The notes: generated by a model not told the origin, from the sequence alone. A stretch of 64,000 bases of DNA from Actinomyces lilanjuaniae (GCF_003606385.1 NZ_CP032514.1:124001-188000); one strand, 5' to 3'. Shown: positions 17,680-26,836, numbered from the stretch's first letter. Translations and numbers: made by a program.

Positions 17680-17712
17680 CTCAACACCACGGCACCAGGT
17701 CGAGGAGGACTG

Positions 17713-19059
17713 ATGGGACTGGGATGGTTCGGTGCTCCGGAGCACAACCGCTGGCTGGCTGAGGAGACGCACGCACTCCTGCGGTACGCGCGCGGTGCAG
17801 CCGTGCCAGCAGGATTCGGATGGATCGGCCAGGACGGGGCGGTGGACACCTCCCACCCAGTGGAGTTGTGGATCACCGGTCGCATGACCTTCGCGTTCTC
17901 CCTGGGTGCCCTCATGGGTATTCCCGGGTGCCGACGCTACGCCGACCACGGCGTTCGGGCGCTGCGGACGGTGCTGCGTGACCATGTCCACGGCGGCTGG
18001 CACTCTGCGGTCGGACACGAGCCAGACGGCCAGGGCCACGGTGTCCCGGTGGAGGCGCAGGCCCGCAAGGAGTGCTACCAGCACGCCTTCGTCCTGCTGG
18101 CGGCCGCCACGGCTACTGCCGCTGACCGCCCCGGTGCCCACGACCTTCTGCTGGAGGCCACGGCGGTCCAGGACCGCTACTGGTGGGACGAGCGCTACGG
18201 GCTGCCGGTGGAGTCCTACGCGGCGGACTTCACCGACCCGGAGGACTACCGGGGGATCAACGCCGCCATGCACACAGTGGAGGCCTACCTGGCTACCGCT
18301 GACGTTACCGGTGACGTCAAGTGGCTGGAACGAGCTGTGCAGGTCATTGACTTTGCCGTCAACGTCCAGGCGCGCGCCAACGAGTGGCGGCTGCCGGAGC
18401 ACTACAACTCTGCCTGGCGTCCTGTGCGGGACTACAACCGCGATCAGCCCGCCCACCCCTTCCGCCCCTACGGGGTCACTCCCGGTCACGGCCTGGAGTG
18501 GGCACGGCTAACCGTTCAGGCTCGGGGCGCGCTGGTGGCGCGCTCGCTACCGGTGCCGGACTGGATGCTAGACGCTGCCGAGTCCCTCTTTGACCGTGCC
18601 CGCACTGACGCCTGGAGGGCGGACGGGGCTGCGGGCTTCGTCTACACCACCGACTTCGGCGGCAGCCCGGTGGTGCGTGAGCGCATGCACTGGGTGGTCT
18701 GTGAGGGTGTTAGTGCTGCAGCCGCCCTGCGGCGGGCGCTGCTGGACGACGGTCGCGGTGAGATCAACGTCGAGCTCTACGAGCACTGCTACCGCTCCTG
18801 GATCGACTACGCCGAGGAGTTCCTCATCACAGATCCGGGCGTGTGGACCCACGAGCTGGACCAGGACAACCAGCCCTCCACCCGGACCTGGGAGGGGCAT
18901 CCGGACGTCTACCACGCGCTGCAGATGACCCTTGTTCCCCGCCTGCCTGTCTGGCCGTGCCTGGGGCAGGCCCTGGCGGAGGGGCGGCTGGACAAGCCGG
19001 AGTCTGCGGTACCGGTGCACGCCCAGCAGCCTCGGCGGCGAGGGTTCTTTGGGCGCTGA
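17713..19059 (+). CDS. AGE family sugar epimerase/isomerase
   Basis: 448 aa, the expected length for N-acylglucosamine 2-epimerase-like (alpha6/alpha6)-barrel enzymes. Family landmarks include THPVELWITGRMTFAF-like SHPVELWITGRMTFAFSLG near residue 45, the catalytic-region ARKECYQHAFVLLAAAT, EDYRGINAAMHTVEAYLA and the conserved His in GHGLEWARL. Members interconvert 2-epimeric or aldose/ketose sugars (mannose, glucose, fructose, GlcNAc, sulfoquinovose). The arrangement resembles the YihS/mannose-isomerase branch, but the substrate cannot be fixed. GAGGAGG sits 5 nt before the ATG. The solute-binding lipoprotein immediately upstream may deliver the sugar. A low-complexity Arg-rich tail (PRRRGFFGR) ends the protein. 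Confidence 0.85.
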   Translation: MGLGWFGAPEHNRWLAEETHALLRYARGAAVPAGFGWIGQDGAVDTSHPVELWITGRMTFAFSLGALMGIPGCRRYADHGVRALRTVLRDHVHGGWHSAVGHEPDGQGHGVPVEAQARKECYQHAFVLLAAATATAADRPGAHDLLLEATAVQDRYWWDERYGLPVESYAADFTDPEDYRGINAAMHTVEAYLATADVTGDVKWLERAVQVIDFAVNVQARANEWRLPEHYNSAWRPVRDYNRDQPAHPFRPYGVTPGHGLEWARLTVQARGALVARSLPVPDWMLDAAESLFDRARTDAWRADGAAGFVYTTDFGGSPVVRERMHWVVCEGVSAAAALRRALLDDGRGEINVELYEHCYRSWIDYAEEFLITDPGVWTHELDQDNQPSTRTWEGHPDVYHALQMTLVPRLPVWPCLGQALAEGRLDKPESAVPVHAQQPRRRGFFGR

Positions 19060-19167
19060 GGCCGGGGCGGCGTGGGCCGGGGTGGCTGTGCTGATCTTGA
19101 GTACTCTGCTGGTGCCGACCTGGGTGAGATGGTAGAGTGACGCCCGTTCCGCCTCAGGCGGGATGTC

Positions 19168-19253
19168 GGAGAGGTGACAGAGCGGCCGAATGTGGCGGTC
19201 TTGAAAACCGCTGTGCGCCTGGCGCACCGGGGGTTCGAATCCCTCCCTCTCCG
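19168..19253 (+). tRNA. tRNA-Ser (TGA anticodon)
   Basis: The acceptor arms GGAGAGG (19168-19174) and CCTCTCC (19246-19252) pair, with discriminator G at 19253. The anticodon loop CTTGAAA gives anticodon TGA. A long class II variable arm (CTGTGCGCCTGGCGCAC region) and the T-loop GGTTCGAATCC are present. No CCA is encoded. Confidence 0.95.
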
Positions 19254-19309
19254 CGGCGGTCCACCGGACAGCGGTTCTGCGTGGGCTGTCTGTTGCCCAA
19301 GCGGGTGAT

Positions 19310-19399
19310 GGAGATGTCGCATAGTGGCCTAGTGCGCCTCCCTGCTAAGGAGGTTGGGGTGGAAGCCCCTCGGGAGTTCGAATCTCCCCATCTCCGCCA
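19310..19399 (+). tRNA. tRNA-Ser (GCT anticodon)
   Basis: The acceptor arms GGAGATG (19310-19316) and CATCTCC (19389-19395) pair, followed by G and an encoded CCA (19397-19399). The anticodon stem CCTCC/GGAGG closes the loop CTGCTAA, giving GCT. The class II variable arm and TTCGAATC T-loop are clear. It lies 56 nt after tRNA-Ser(TGA), so the two may be co-transcribed. Confidence 0.95.
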
Positions 19400-19428
19400 T
19401 GGTCTGATCTTCGCCACGGTCTGTGGTG

Positions 19429-19458
19429 AGGCCCCGTCAGGACTCCTGGCGGGGCCTT
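19429..19458 (+). terminator. Intrinsic terminator after the tRNA-Ser pair
   Basis: The stem AGGCCCCGTCAGGA...TCCTGGCGGGGCCT pairs 13-14 bases with one T-G wobble and a minimal loop, followed by TTGTGCTT. Confidence 0.75.
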
Positions 19459-19601
19459 GTGCTTCCCGGAGGAGTGTCTGGTCCGGTGAGACCAGGCCGC
19501 GAGGGTGCAGTAGGGCTGGATCTCTGTGCCAAGCCTCACGAGACCTGGATTTGTCCAGCAGCGGTGCTCCGAGTAGCCTTCATTCCTGTCGGCAACGACG
19601 T

Positions 19602-19677
19602 GCGCCTGTAGCTCAACGGATAGAGCATCTGACTACGGATCAGAAGGTTGGGGGTTCGAATCCCTTCGGGCGCGCCA
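19602..19677 (+). tRNA. tRNA-Arg (ACG anticodon)
   Basis: The acceptor arms GCGCCTG (19602-19608) and CGGGCGC (19667-19673) pair with one G-T, followed by discriminator G and encoded CCA (19675-19677). The loop CTACGGA gives anticodon ACG, decoded as ICG. The D-loop AACGGATAGAGC and T-loop GGTTCGAATCC are canonical. Confidence 0.96.
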
Positions 19678-19717
19678 CACCTCGTCATCGGCTGAAGAGT
19701 CGGAGGCGAGGTGTTTT
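19677..19717 (+). terminator. Intrinsic terminator after tRNA-Arg
   Basis: The arms ACACCTCG (19677-19684) and CGAGGTGT (19707-19714) pair perfectly, and the 3' arm runs straight into a T-run (TTTT). Confidence 0.8.
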
Positions 19718-20008
19718 CCATGTTTGAGGTGCTGACTTCCCGGTGCTGCGGGCACTGCCTGCTTGGTGCCCTCGCTGGCTGTCCGGTGTCCTGCTGCCCG
19801 GTGCCCTGGCGGTGACTCGGCTCCGGCTCGGGGTGGTATACGAGGTTCCAGCCTGCGGTGGTTTACGAGGTCGGGGTACGTCGTGCGACTCCCCTGCACT
19901 CCGTTGGCGCACCCTGGAGTCGTAAACCGGTACCGGGGAGTTGGCTCGTGCCCGGTAGTGGGACCTAATCCATGTCTCGACTGTCTTGGCTGACCCCGAC
20001 TGTCTTGG

Positions 20009-20040
20009 CTGTCCCCGATCGAGCGTCCGACCGGGGACAG
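20009..20040 (+). terminator. Hairpin with downstream T-rich tract
   Basis: The arms CTGTCCCCGATCG (20009-20021) and CGACCGGGGACAG (20028-20040) pair 12 of 13 bases around a 6-nt loop. A TTGTCTTTTT stretch follows about 10 nt later. Terminator-like, but the gene it would end is not evident. Confidence 0.45.
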
Positions 20041-20454
20041 GAGCCTGTGTTGTCTTTTTGGCTGTGTCGGCTGGGATGGAACTGCGCAAGGATATGTGGC
20101 GCGATTTGCGGGTGACTCGATTTTGTCGTGTTGTGGTGGCGCAGGATGAACTGGGCTCGCATGCGGAGGTCAAGGCAGGCTGGCGCGGTTCTCGTTCTAG
20201 CTGACGTTTTCCGCCTCAGCATGACCTGCGTGAGCCCACCTTGCACGCTTCACGCCGGGCTGACATCGCGCAAACAACTACTCCGCCCGTGCTCCTGTCC
20301 TCCCCTAATCCTGGCTCGCCTTGCCGGTGGGGCACACCACCCCAACATCACTGGTAGGGCGGAGGCGGTGGGGCCGCCCGTTCTTACTGGTGAGGCCTGG
20401 CTGTTTTCCTCTCGGCCGATGCTGATCGAACAAGCCCTCGCCTGCACCACAGGT

Positions 20455-20550
20455 TTCCTGGGTGGGTCGCGTGGGGCTGGGTTCCTGGGTGGGTAGCGTT
20501 GGGGCTGGGTTCCTGGGTGGGTTGCGTTGGGGGCTGGGTTCCTGGGTGGG
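20455..20550 (+). repeat. Four tandem repeats of 27-29 bp
   Basis: The core TTCCTGGGTGGG starts at 20455, 20482, 20510 and 20539, spaced 27, 28 and 29 bases. The linker GTTGGGGCTGGG is nearly identical between copies 2, 3 and 4. Period length grows by one G/T each time, typical of slipped-strand expansion in a G-rich minisatellite. Confidence 0.8.
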
Positions 20551-20672
20551 CGACGTGGGAGTTAACTCTCCGGATGGATTGTGTGTGAGCGGATGCATGT
20601 GACCCGGCTCAGGGGACCGCACGCTGCGGCGCCCCCTGAGCCGGGCCAGTACTTTCTCAGGCCACTACCGCC

Positions 20673-22502
20673 TCAGGCGGCCTGGTCCTCAGGCATGGCC
20701 AGGGGGTCCGTGGGGCAGACCTGCCCTTCCTGCGGCAGCGTCCCCTCCGTGAGGAAGGTGTTGATGGCCTGGGTGGAGCACGTGTTGCGACCGACCGAGC
20801 CGTGCAGCGCCTCGTTGACGGACAGCAGGTGCCCGGCCTCGAGCTGGTCCGCCAGGGCCACCGACCACGGGTAGGGGGTCTGGGAGTCGTCGTAGACACC
20901 GACCACCAGGATCGGGTCCGATCCCGAGGCGCTCAGGGGTGCGGGGTCCCGGGCGTCCTCCGCGTGCCCCCAGCCGTGGCAGAAGGCGTCGATGTAGGCG
21001 CGCGTGTCGTTGTAGAAGAACGGGTAGGACTCCTTGAGGTCGGCGGCGTGCGCGTCCCACGTGGCCTCGTCCCCGGTGTCGGGGTAGTCCGAGCAGTGCA
21101 CACCGTAGAAGGCGAAGTTGCTGTTCCAGTCCTGGGCGACCTGCTCGGGGGTCGGCAGCTGCTCCTGGACCCCGCTGTCCCCGCCGACCAGCGAGGAGAC
21201 CGTCATGACGTTATCCACGAGGGTCGTCCCGTTGCGCTCGTTCATGGCCTGGGCCAGGCCCTCGGTCAGGTAGGGCCAGTAGCCTTGGTTCTGCGTGGTG
21301 ATGCGCAGGATAAGGTTGAGCATCTGCTCCCTGTCGAGCCCGAACGGCTGGTCGTCAACAGGTAGGGGGTCGGCATCCAGACCAGTGAGGAAGGTGTCGA
21401 GCTGGTCGAGCGCCTCCTGTGTGGTGCCGCTCAGCGGGCACCCCTGCTCCCCCAGGCAGGACTCTACGTAGGTGCGCAGCGTGTACTCGTAGTGGGCGAC
21501 GTTGTCGGCGTGGACCTGGGAGCGTGTGATGGAGGGGTCCATGGCGCTGTCCAGCACCGTGCGCCCCACTCGGTCCGGGAAGAGGTCGGCGTAGAATGCG
21601 CCCAGGTAGGTGCCGTAGGAGATCCCCAGGTAGTTGAGCTTCTGGTCACCCACCACCTGCCGCATGACGTCCATGTCCCGGGTCACCGTGACGGTGTCCA
21701 TGTGGTCCAGGATCTCAGGCACCTCCGAGTAGGTCTCGCAGGCTGAGGCGTATTCCTGCCCAACGGCCACCATAGCCTCTGCACTGTCGGCCTGGGACCG
21801 CATGGTCATGAGCTCCATAGGGCCAGCCGGGCTGCTTGCCTCCAGGTCCTCCTCGCTGCTGAGGCCGAGGAGGGCGGCGGCCACGGCAGGGTCGTTGCCC
21901 TCTTGCTCCCGGGCACGCAGGTCCTCAAGATAGGCGGCCACATCCTCCTGGCTCCAGCAGGTCAGCGGTGTCGAGCTGCCCACGCCCCGGGGGTCGAAGC
22001 CGATGACGTCGTAGGTGGACAGGGTCTCCGGGGTGAAGAACGTGGAGGCTGCGGGGACGAGGTCAACGCCGCTGCCGCCGGGGCCGCCGGGGTTGAGGAA
22101 CAGGGAGCCGCCCTCGGCGTCGCCGTCGGAGGCGGGCAGCCTCTTGAGGGCCAGGGTGATGGTCTGCTCGTCGGGCTGGTCGTAGTCCAGCGGCACCGTG
22201 AGGGTGGCGCACTCGTACCCCTCGCTGCCGTCCTCGCAGCCGACCCAGGCCAGGCCCTGGTCGTAGAAGCGCTGGAGGCCTGGGCTCGCGGCGCCAGGGG
22301 TGGCGGGAGAGGGCGCCGAGTCGGAACCCGACGATGACGTGCCTGGCGCGGCCGAGTCGGTAGCGCTGCTGCCCGGGTCCGGGGCAGGGTCCCCGGCGGC
22401 CGATGCCGAGGACAGGGGAAGGAAGGTAGCCAGAGGCAGCGCCAGACCCAGGGCCAGGGCACCCGAGGCCAGGCGTGACAGGCGGGAGTGTCTGTGTCTC
22501 AT
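20673..22502 (-). CDS. Secreted alpha/beta hydrolase with TAP-like C-terminal domain (tripeptidyl aminopeptidase type)
   Basis: 609 aa from ATG 22502. A Sec signal peptide (RLASGALALGLALPLATFLP up to about residue 37, ASA-A site) is followed by a Ser/Pro/Ala-rich linker. The hydrolase fold starts at ECATLTVPLDYDQP. The oxyanion region NPGGPGGSGVDLV, nucleophile elbow YLGISYGTYLGAFYADLFP, Asp in GVYDDSQTPYP and His in VNEALHGS form the triad. The C-terminal part matches the TAP-like domain of Streptomyces tripeptidyl aminopeptidases and SlpD/SlpE-type proteins. It would trim tri- or dipeptides outside the cell. The frame stays open to 23075, but the upstream part lacks a signal-peptide-compatible start and overlaps eccC. 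Confidence 0.9.
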   Translation of the reverse strand: MRHRHSRLSRLASGALALGLALPLATFLPLSSASAAGDPAPDPGSSATDSAAPGTSSSGSDSAPSPATPGAASPGLQRFYDQGLAWVGCEDGSEGYECATLTVPLDYDQPDEQTITLALKRLPASDGDAEGGSLFLNPGGPGGSGVDLVPAASTFFTPETLSTYDVIGFDPRGVGSSTPLTCWSQEDVAAYLEDLRAREQEGNDPAVAAALLGLSSEEDLEASSPAGPMELMTMRSQADSAEAMVAVGQEYASACETYSEVPEILDHMDTVTVTRDMDVMRQVVGDQKLNYLGISYGTYLGAFYADLFPDRVGRTVLDSAMDPSITRSQVHADNVAHYEYTLRTYVESCLGEQGCPLSGTTQEALDQLDTFLTGLDADPLPVDDQPFGLDREQMLNLILRITTQNQGYWPYLTEGLAQAMNERNGTTLVDNVMTVSSLVGGDSGVQEQLPTPEQVAQDWNSNFAFYGVHCSDYPDTGDEATWDAHAADLKESYPFFYNDTRAYIDAFCHGWGHAEDARDPAPLSASGSDPILVVGVYDDSQTPYPWSVALADQLEAGHLLSVNEALHGSVGRNTCSTQAINTFLTEGTLPQEGQVCPTDPLAMPEDQAA

Positions 22503-22711
22503 GGCGTCATCATTGCGTGACCAGCGGGAGACTCTCTCATCCTTTCGGATGAGATCACGATACGGTCTCGTCCTCCCTCGGAGGGGGTTGGAAGGCGGCC
22601 GGTCCTGGCGACCCCGGCGACAGTCGCATCTTCCCCCGGGGCCTAGAGACAGAGCGCACCTGGCCAGCGTCCGTAGGAAGTCCCCTCCGGGCGGCTTGGA
22701 CCCTGACCCGG

Positions 22712-24454
22712 TTAGCGGCCGTACAGGCTCGGTGGTGCCCACGCGAGCTGGAGCACTCGCACGCCTTCGTCGCGGGTGATGAGGCGTGCCCGCCCGGGGG
22801 GCCCGGGCACAGGCTTCTGCCGACCCAGCAGCGGCCCCTCCTCCGGGTTGCCCGGGAGCATGATCCCGGGCGTGGACAGGTCGGTGAGCGTCTGCATGAC
22901 CGGCTCGAACATGCCACGGGTGGCCCCACCGATACGCCGGGTCAGCACCAGGTGCAGGCCGATGTCCTGAGCCTGGGCCAGCAGGGGCTGGAGGACGAGC
23001 AGCGGGTTGGTCTGGCCTGTGACGACCAGGTCGTAGTCGTCCACGAGCAGGTAGATCTCCGGCCCCTCCCACCACGATCGGTTACGTAGTTGCTCGGGAG
23101 TCACCTGTGGCCCGGGCAGCCGTCGCTGGAGGTAGTCGTACAGGCTGCGGAGCTCCCCGGTGGCGGCATCACGGGTCGTGAGGTAGGCCAGCATGTGCTC
23201 TTCTGAGACCTCACCCAGCAGGGAGCGCCTCAGGTCGAGGACTAGAAGCCGCGCCTGGTCGGGCTGGTGGCACCGGCTCAACTCAGCCGCCAGGGCGCGC
23301 AGGAAGGAGGACTTGCCGGTCTTGGCGTCGCCGAGCACGATAAGACTGGGGTCCTTGCGCATATCAAGTTCCACCGGTGCCAGGCGGGCCTCGTCGAGGC
23401 CGATCACAGGCCCGGAGCGGGCGGGCACCCGCTCTCGCAGCGCGGCCAGTTCCACACGGGTGGGCAGAAGGCGGAGCTTAGGTCCGGGTGCGCCCTTCCA
23501 CGCGCTGGCCACTGCGCGGCAGGCCTGCTCCACGCCCTGGGCCAGGGAGGCCGGGGCATGGTCGCCGTCGATGCGCGGCAGGGCCAGGAGCATGTGGTGG
23601 CCCTGGGCGTCAAGGCCACGCCCTGGTCTGCCCTGAGGTACGGTCTGGGCCACCTTGCGGCCGTGCTCGGAGTCAGCAGCGTCACCCATGCGCAGCTCGA
23701 TCCTGGTGCCAATCAGGTCGCGGATCTGGGGGCGCACGTCCATCCACCGCACCGAGGACAGGACGAAGTGGACACCCAGGGCTAGTGCCCGTGAAGCCAG
23801 ATTCATCATCTGCGCCGCGACATCCTCGAAGTCCGCGCGCAGGGTGCCCCAGCCGTCCACGACCAGGAAGATGTCCCCGTACCCGTCGTCGAGGTTCCCG
23901 GCGGAACGCTGGTGGCGGTAGGTCTGGATGGAGTCCACCCGGTTGGCCCGGAAGTAGCGCTCCCGGTCGTCAAGCAGGGAGGAGATCTCAGCCATGATCC
24001 GGTTCACCACGTCAGGGTCGTCGCGGGTGGCCATGCCCGCCAGGTGGGGCAGGTCCTGCATGGTGGCAAAGGTCCCGCCACCCAGGTCAATGACGTAGAC
24101 CTGCACCTCGGCCGGGGTACGGGTGAGGGCCAGTCCCATCAGGAGCGAGCGCAGGGCGGTGGACTTGCCTGACAGGGGAGCACCGACCACCGCCACGTGC
24201 CCGCCCGCCCCGGACAGGTCCACGGTGAAGTGCTCCCGACGCTGCTCCAGGGGGATGTCGGTGACCCCCAGGGGCACCACCAGGTCACCGCGTGACCTCC
24301 AAGAGGGGGAGACCAGCCCCAGGGCGTCGTCAGTCACCAGGTCGCCCGTCAGGGAGTCGAGCGTCTCACTGACCTCCAGGGGCGGCAGCCAGATCTGGTG
24401 GGCAGGAGTGCCGTGCCCCGCCATCCGGCTCACGGCGATGTCCAGCATGGACAT
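22712..24454 (-). CDS. eccC: EccC type VII secretion ATPase, C-terminal part (FtsK/SpoIIIE domains 2 and 3)
   Basis: 580 aa. It begins exactly where EccC proteins continue after domain 1 (SMLDIAVSRMAGHGTPAHQI, then WLPPL). Domain 2 has GAPLSGKSTALRSLL and a Walker-B-like DIFLVVDGWG; domain 3 has GDAKTGKSSFLRAL and IYLLVDDYDLVV. These domains bind the secretion signal of WXG100 substrates and couple ATP hydrolysis to export at the inner membrane. The same reading frame as the upstream part is used, but the linker between them is out of frame, so the two parts were one gene of about 1370 codons. One base added before the ATG at 24454 would give the expected DDPYADMSMLD join. Confidence 0.85.
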   Translation of the reverse strand: MSMLDIAVSRMAGHGTPAHQIWLPPLEVSETLDSLTGDLVTDDALGLVSPSWRSRGDLVVPLGVTDIPLEQRREHFTVDLSGAGGHVAVVGAPLSGKSTALRSLLMGLALTRTPAEVQVYVIDLGGGTFATMQDLPHLAGMATRDDPDVVNRIMAEISSLLDDRERYFRANRVDSIQTYRHQRSAGNLDDGYGDIFLVVDGWGTLRADFEDVAAQMMNLASRALALGVHFVLSSVRWMDVRPQIRDLIGTRIELRMGDAADSEHGRKVAQTVPQGRPGRGLDAQGHHMLLALPRIDGDHAPASLAQGVEQACRAVASAWKGAPGPKLRLLPTRVELAALRERVPARSGPVIGLDEARLAPVELDMRKDPSLIVLGDAKTGKSSFLRALAAELSRCHQPDQARLLVLDLRRSLLGEVSEEHMLAYLTTRDAATGELRSLYDYLQRRLPGPQVTPEQLRNRSWWEGPEIYLLVDDYDLVVTGQTNPLLVLQPLLAQAQDIGLHLVLTRRIGGATRGMFEPVMQTLTDLSTPGIMLPGNPEEGPLLGRQKPVPGPPGRARLITRDEGVRVLQLAWAPPSLYGR

Positions 24455-24481
24455 GTCTGCGTAGGGTCGTCGTGGGAGTCG

Positions 24482-26836
24482 TTACCGTCCGCGGCGCCGG
24501 TGTCCGCAGTCAATGGCGCAGCGGGTGGCGTGACGGGCGGCGGGGCGGTGGCGGGGGAGGTGGGGCTGCTGCTCCAGGGCCAGCGGGCACCGCGCCAACA
24601 GCCGCCTCGACAGCCCTGACAGTCTCAGCGGCCGTGAAGGGGACCACCTCGACCGGGCCGGTGGGCTGAGGGGCAGCAAGGACCTCCTCGCCCCAGTGCG
24701 GCTGCGGGGAGGGGCGTGTGGGTGGCGGCCTGCCACGTAGGCGGCCCGGAAGCGGGTCATAGTCTGGTTGTCGCTCTTGAGGAAGCCCGATCCAGGCAGG
24801 GAGGGTAGCTCGTAGGCGTCGGTGACCCCCAGGACCACACGGGACTCCATGGCGGAGAAGGTGCGCAGGCCGATCCGGTAGGACAGGTGGGAGTCCAGGC
24901 CGCGCAGCCGCCCCTCGTCCAGGCGCTGGGAGGACATGAGCAGGTGGACTTGCAGGGAGCGGCCCAGGCGGCCGATAGCCACGAAGGAGTCGATGAGCTC
25001 GGGCCTGGCGGACAGCAGCTCGGAGAACTCGTCGAGGATGACCAGCAGGGCGGGCAGGACAGGGCCGTTGTGGCGTCCCGCGCGCCGGGCCTCCTCGTAG
25101 TCGGAGACGTTGGCGTAGTTCCCGGTGTCGCGCAGGATCTCCTGGCGTCTCACCATCTCTCCACGCAGGGCCTCCTCCATGCGGTCAACCAGGTCCAACT
25201 CGCTCTCCAGGTTGGAGATCATGGCGGACACGTGGGGGAGCTCGGACATGCCGGCGAAGGTGGCTCCGCCCTTGAAGTCAACCAGGACAAAGTTGAGCTG
25301 CTCGGGTGAGTGGGTCAGTGAGAGTGCCAGGACCAGCGTACGCAGGACCTCTGACTTGCCCGAGCCTGTCGCCCCCACCAGCAGCCCGTGGGGACCCATC
25401 CCGCCCTCGGCCGACTCCTTGATATCCAGGCTCACTGCCTCTCCCTCCGGGGTGACTCCGAAGGGGACGCTGAGGCGCTGGTCGCCGCTGCGCCGCACCC
25501 ACTGGCGCTGCGGGTCGAAGTCCCGTACGTCGCCCAGCCCGAGCAGTTCCATGAGGTCGGCCGAGCGACTAGGGTCGGAGGTGCCCACCGGTGCGGAGAC
25601 CACCTCCTCCCCAGCCGTGGTGAAACGCGCGGCCAGACGGCGGGCCACCGCCTCGGCTTCCTCCGTGCTGAGCAGGTCGACCACGACTGGGACGGGGTCC
25701 TGACCCGCAGCCAGGAGCTGCGCCTCCGGCTCGCCTGCTCCAGCGGCACCAGGAGACAGAACCAGGCGCATCCTGGTCTGTGACACTGTGTGCGACGGGG
25801 CCTCTACCAGTTCGACCACCGTGACGCCGGGCAGGTCTGCCTGCGCGGCCAGCGGTGAGGACGGGGAGATGCGAGAACCGTCAACCACGACGAGGACATG
25901 AGGCTGTGGCCTGTCGGCCTCCTGGTTCTCCTGGAAGGAGAGGCCGTGCCCCTCCAGTGCCCCCGGCAGCCTGTCGGCCAGCTCCTCCAGCGAGGCGGCG
26001 ATGAGACGGGCAGGACCGGCGGCATCCTCCACCCGCTCGGACCAGGCGTGGGGAGCCCATTTGACCCATTCCCATGCTGGAAGGCGTTCCTGGGCGGCCA
26101 CCACGACCACGCGCAGCATGCTGGGCGGCGTCAGGGTCATGAGGTGGGCGAGCAGCGCCCTGGCCTGTGCCCGGGTGGACTCGCCCGCTCCCGCGATCTC
26201 GAGATGAGAGATACCGCTCAGGGAGGTGCTTAGCGGGAGGGCGTCCACATGGGTGTGGGTGTCCAGGAAGCGGCGCATCGCCGACTCGCACACCGGGTCC
26301 GGGCTGGCCAGCGCGCCCACTTCCTCCGCCTCCAGCCTGGCCGCCAGCGGCTGGGTGGAACGTCCCACCCGGACCCTCAGCGGGTCCGAGCCAGAGCGGG
26401 CGCGCTCCCACACGCGCACACCCTGGTGGGCCAGGAACGGCAGCGCCTCAGGGTCCGGCAGGAGGGAGAGGGCGCGACGGCGCTGGAGCGCGGCCGTGCT
26501 GCGCACAGTGTCACGGACCTCCGAGAGGTAGGCCAGGTACTCCCGCCGCTGGTTGGCGACGTTGTTCCTGTGCTGCCGGACCTGGCGGTAGATGTTGGCC
26601 GCCACCATGGACAGCATCGCGACCACCATGCCGCCACCCATGAACATCATCCGGGTGTTGCTGCTGTTAGACACCGCCATGAACACCATGACGCCCATCG
26701 AGCCCGTCAGCGGCAGCACCATGGCCAGCGTGCTGGTCGTGTCCTGGGGGATGATGGCGTTGGGAGGCGCCTTGACCTCGATCGTCTCGGTCGGGGCCTC
26801 CAGGGCCTCGGGTCCGCTGGCAGTGTCGTCGTTCAA
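24482..26836 (-). CDS. eccC: EccC type VII secretion ATPase, N-terminal part (membrane segment and ATPase domain 1)
   Basis: A TTG start with GGAAGG 7 nt upstream. Two hydrophobic helices lie near residues 38-80 (STLAMVLPLTGSMGVMVFMA and MMFMGGGMVVAMLSMVAANI). ATPase domain 1 has Walker A GLLVGATGSGKSEVL and Walker B PALLVILDEFSELLSA, then MSSQRLDEGRLRGLDSHLSY. The true frame ends after RFRAAYVAGR (about 24728). Beyond that, the correct sequence (PHWGEEVLAAPQPTGPVEVV) continues in another frame through a Pro-rich linker to the next part. At least three single-base losses in the linker explain the break. Divergent eccD2 shares the 190-bp upstream region. Confidence 0.85.
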   Translation of the reverse strand: MNDDTASGPEALEAPTETIEVKAPPNAIIPQDTTSTLAMVLPLTGSMGVMVFMAVSNSSNTRMMFMGGGMVVAMLSMVAANIYRQVRQHRNNVANQRREYLAYLSEVRDTVRSTAALQRRRALSLLPDPEALPFLAHQGVRVWERARSGSDPLRVRVGRSTQPLAARLEAEEVGALASPDPVCESAMRRFLDTHTHVDALPLSTSLSGISHLEIAGAGESTRAQARALLAHLMTLTPPSMLRVVVVAAQERLPAWEWVKWAPHAWSERVEDAAGPARLIAASLEELADRLPGALEGHGLSFQENQEADRPQPHVLVVVDGSRISPSSPLAAQADLPGVTVVELVEAPSHTVSQTRMRLVLSPGAAGAGEPEAQLLAAGQDPVPVVVDLLSTEEAEAVARRLAARFTTAGEEVVSAPVGTSDPSRSADLMELLGLGDVRDFDPQRQWVRRSGDQRLSVPFGVTPEGEAVSLDIKESAEGGMGPHGLLVGATGSGKSEVLRTLVLALSLTHSPEQLNFVLVDFKGGATFAGMSELPHVSAMISNLESELDLVDRMEEALRGEMVRRQEILRDTGNYANVSDYEEARRAGRHNGPVLPALLVILDEFSELLSARPELIDSFVAIGRLGRSLQVHLLMSSQRLDEGRLRGLDSHLSYRIGLRTFSAMESRVVLGVTDAYELPSLPGSGFLKSDNQTMTRFRAAYVAGRHPHAPPRSRTGARRSLLPLSPPARSRWSPSRPLRLSGLSRRLLARCPLALEQQPHLPRHRPAARHATRCAIDCGHRRRGR

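Larger units (their letters stand above)
19718..20672. other. 955-bp region without a recognisable gene, rich in repeats and hairpins
   Basis: No open frame here has family motifs or a convincing ribosome site; short frames on both strands overlap each other and carry low-complexity Arg/Pro/Ser sequence. Structures present are a long-range inverted repeat GGTTTACGA (19860-19868) / TCGTAAACC (19920-19928), a 15-bp direct repeat CGACTGTCTTGGCTG at 19978 and 19997, a terminator-like hairpin (20009-20040) and four tandem 27-29-bp repeats (20455-20550). Its position next to a tRNA gene and its lack of coding content suggest a degenerate insertion site, but no integrase or att repeat is seen. Confidence 0.5.

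Noticed and set aside
20455..20550. CRISPR-like array
   Set aside because: Only four units with no unique spacers; period drifts by one base each time; no cas genes.
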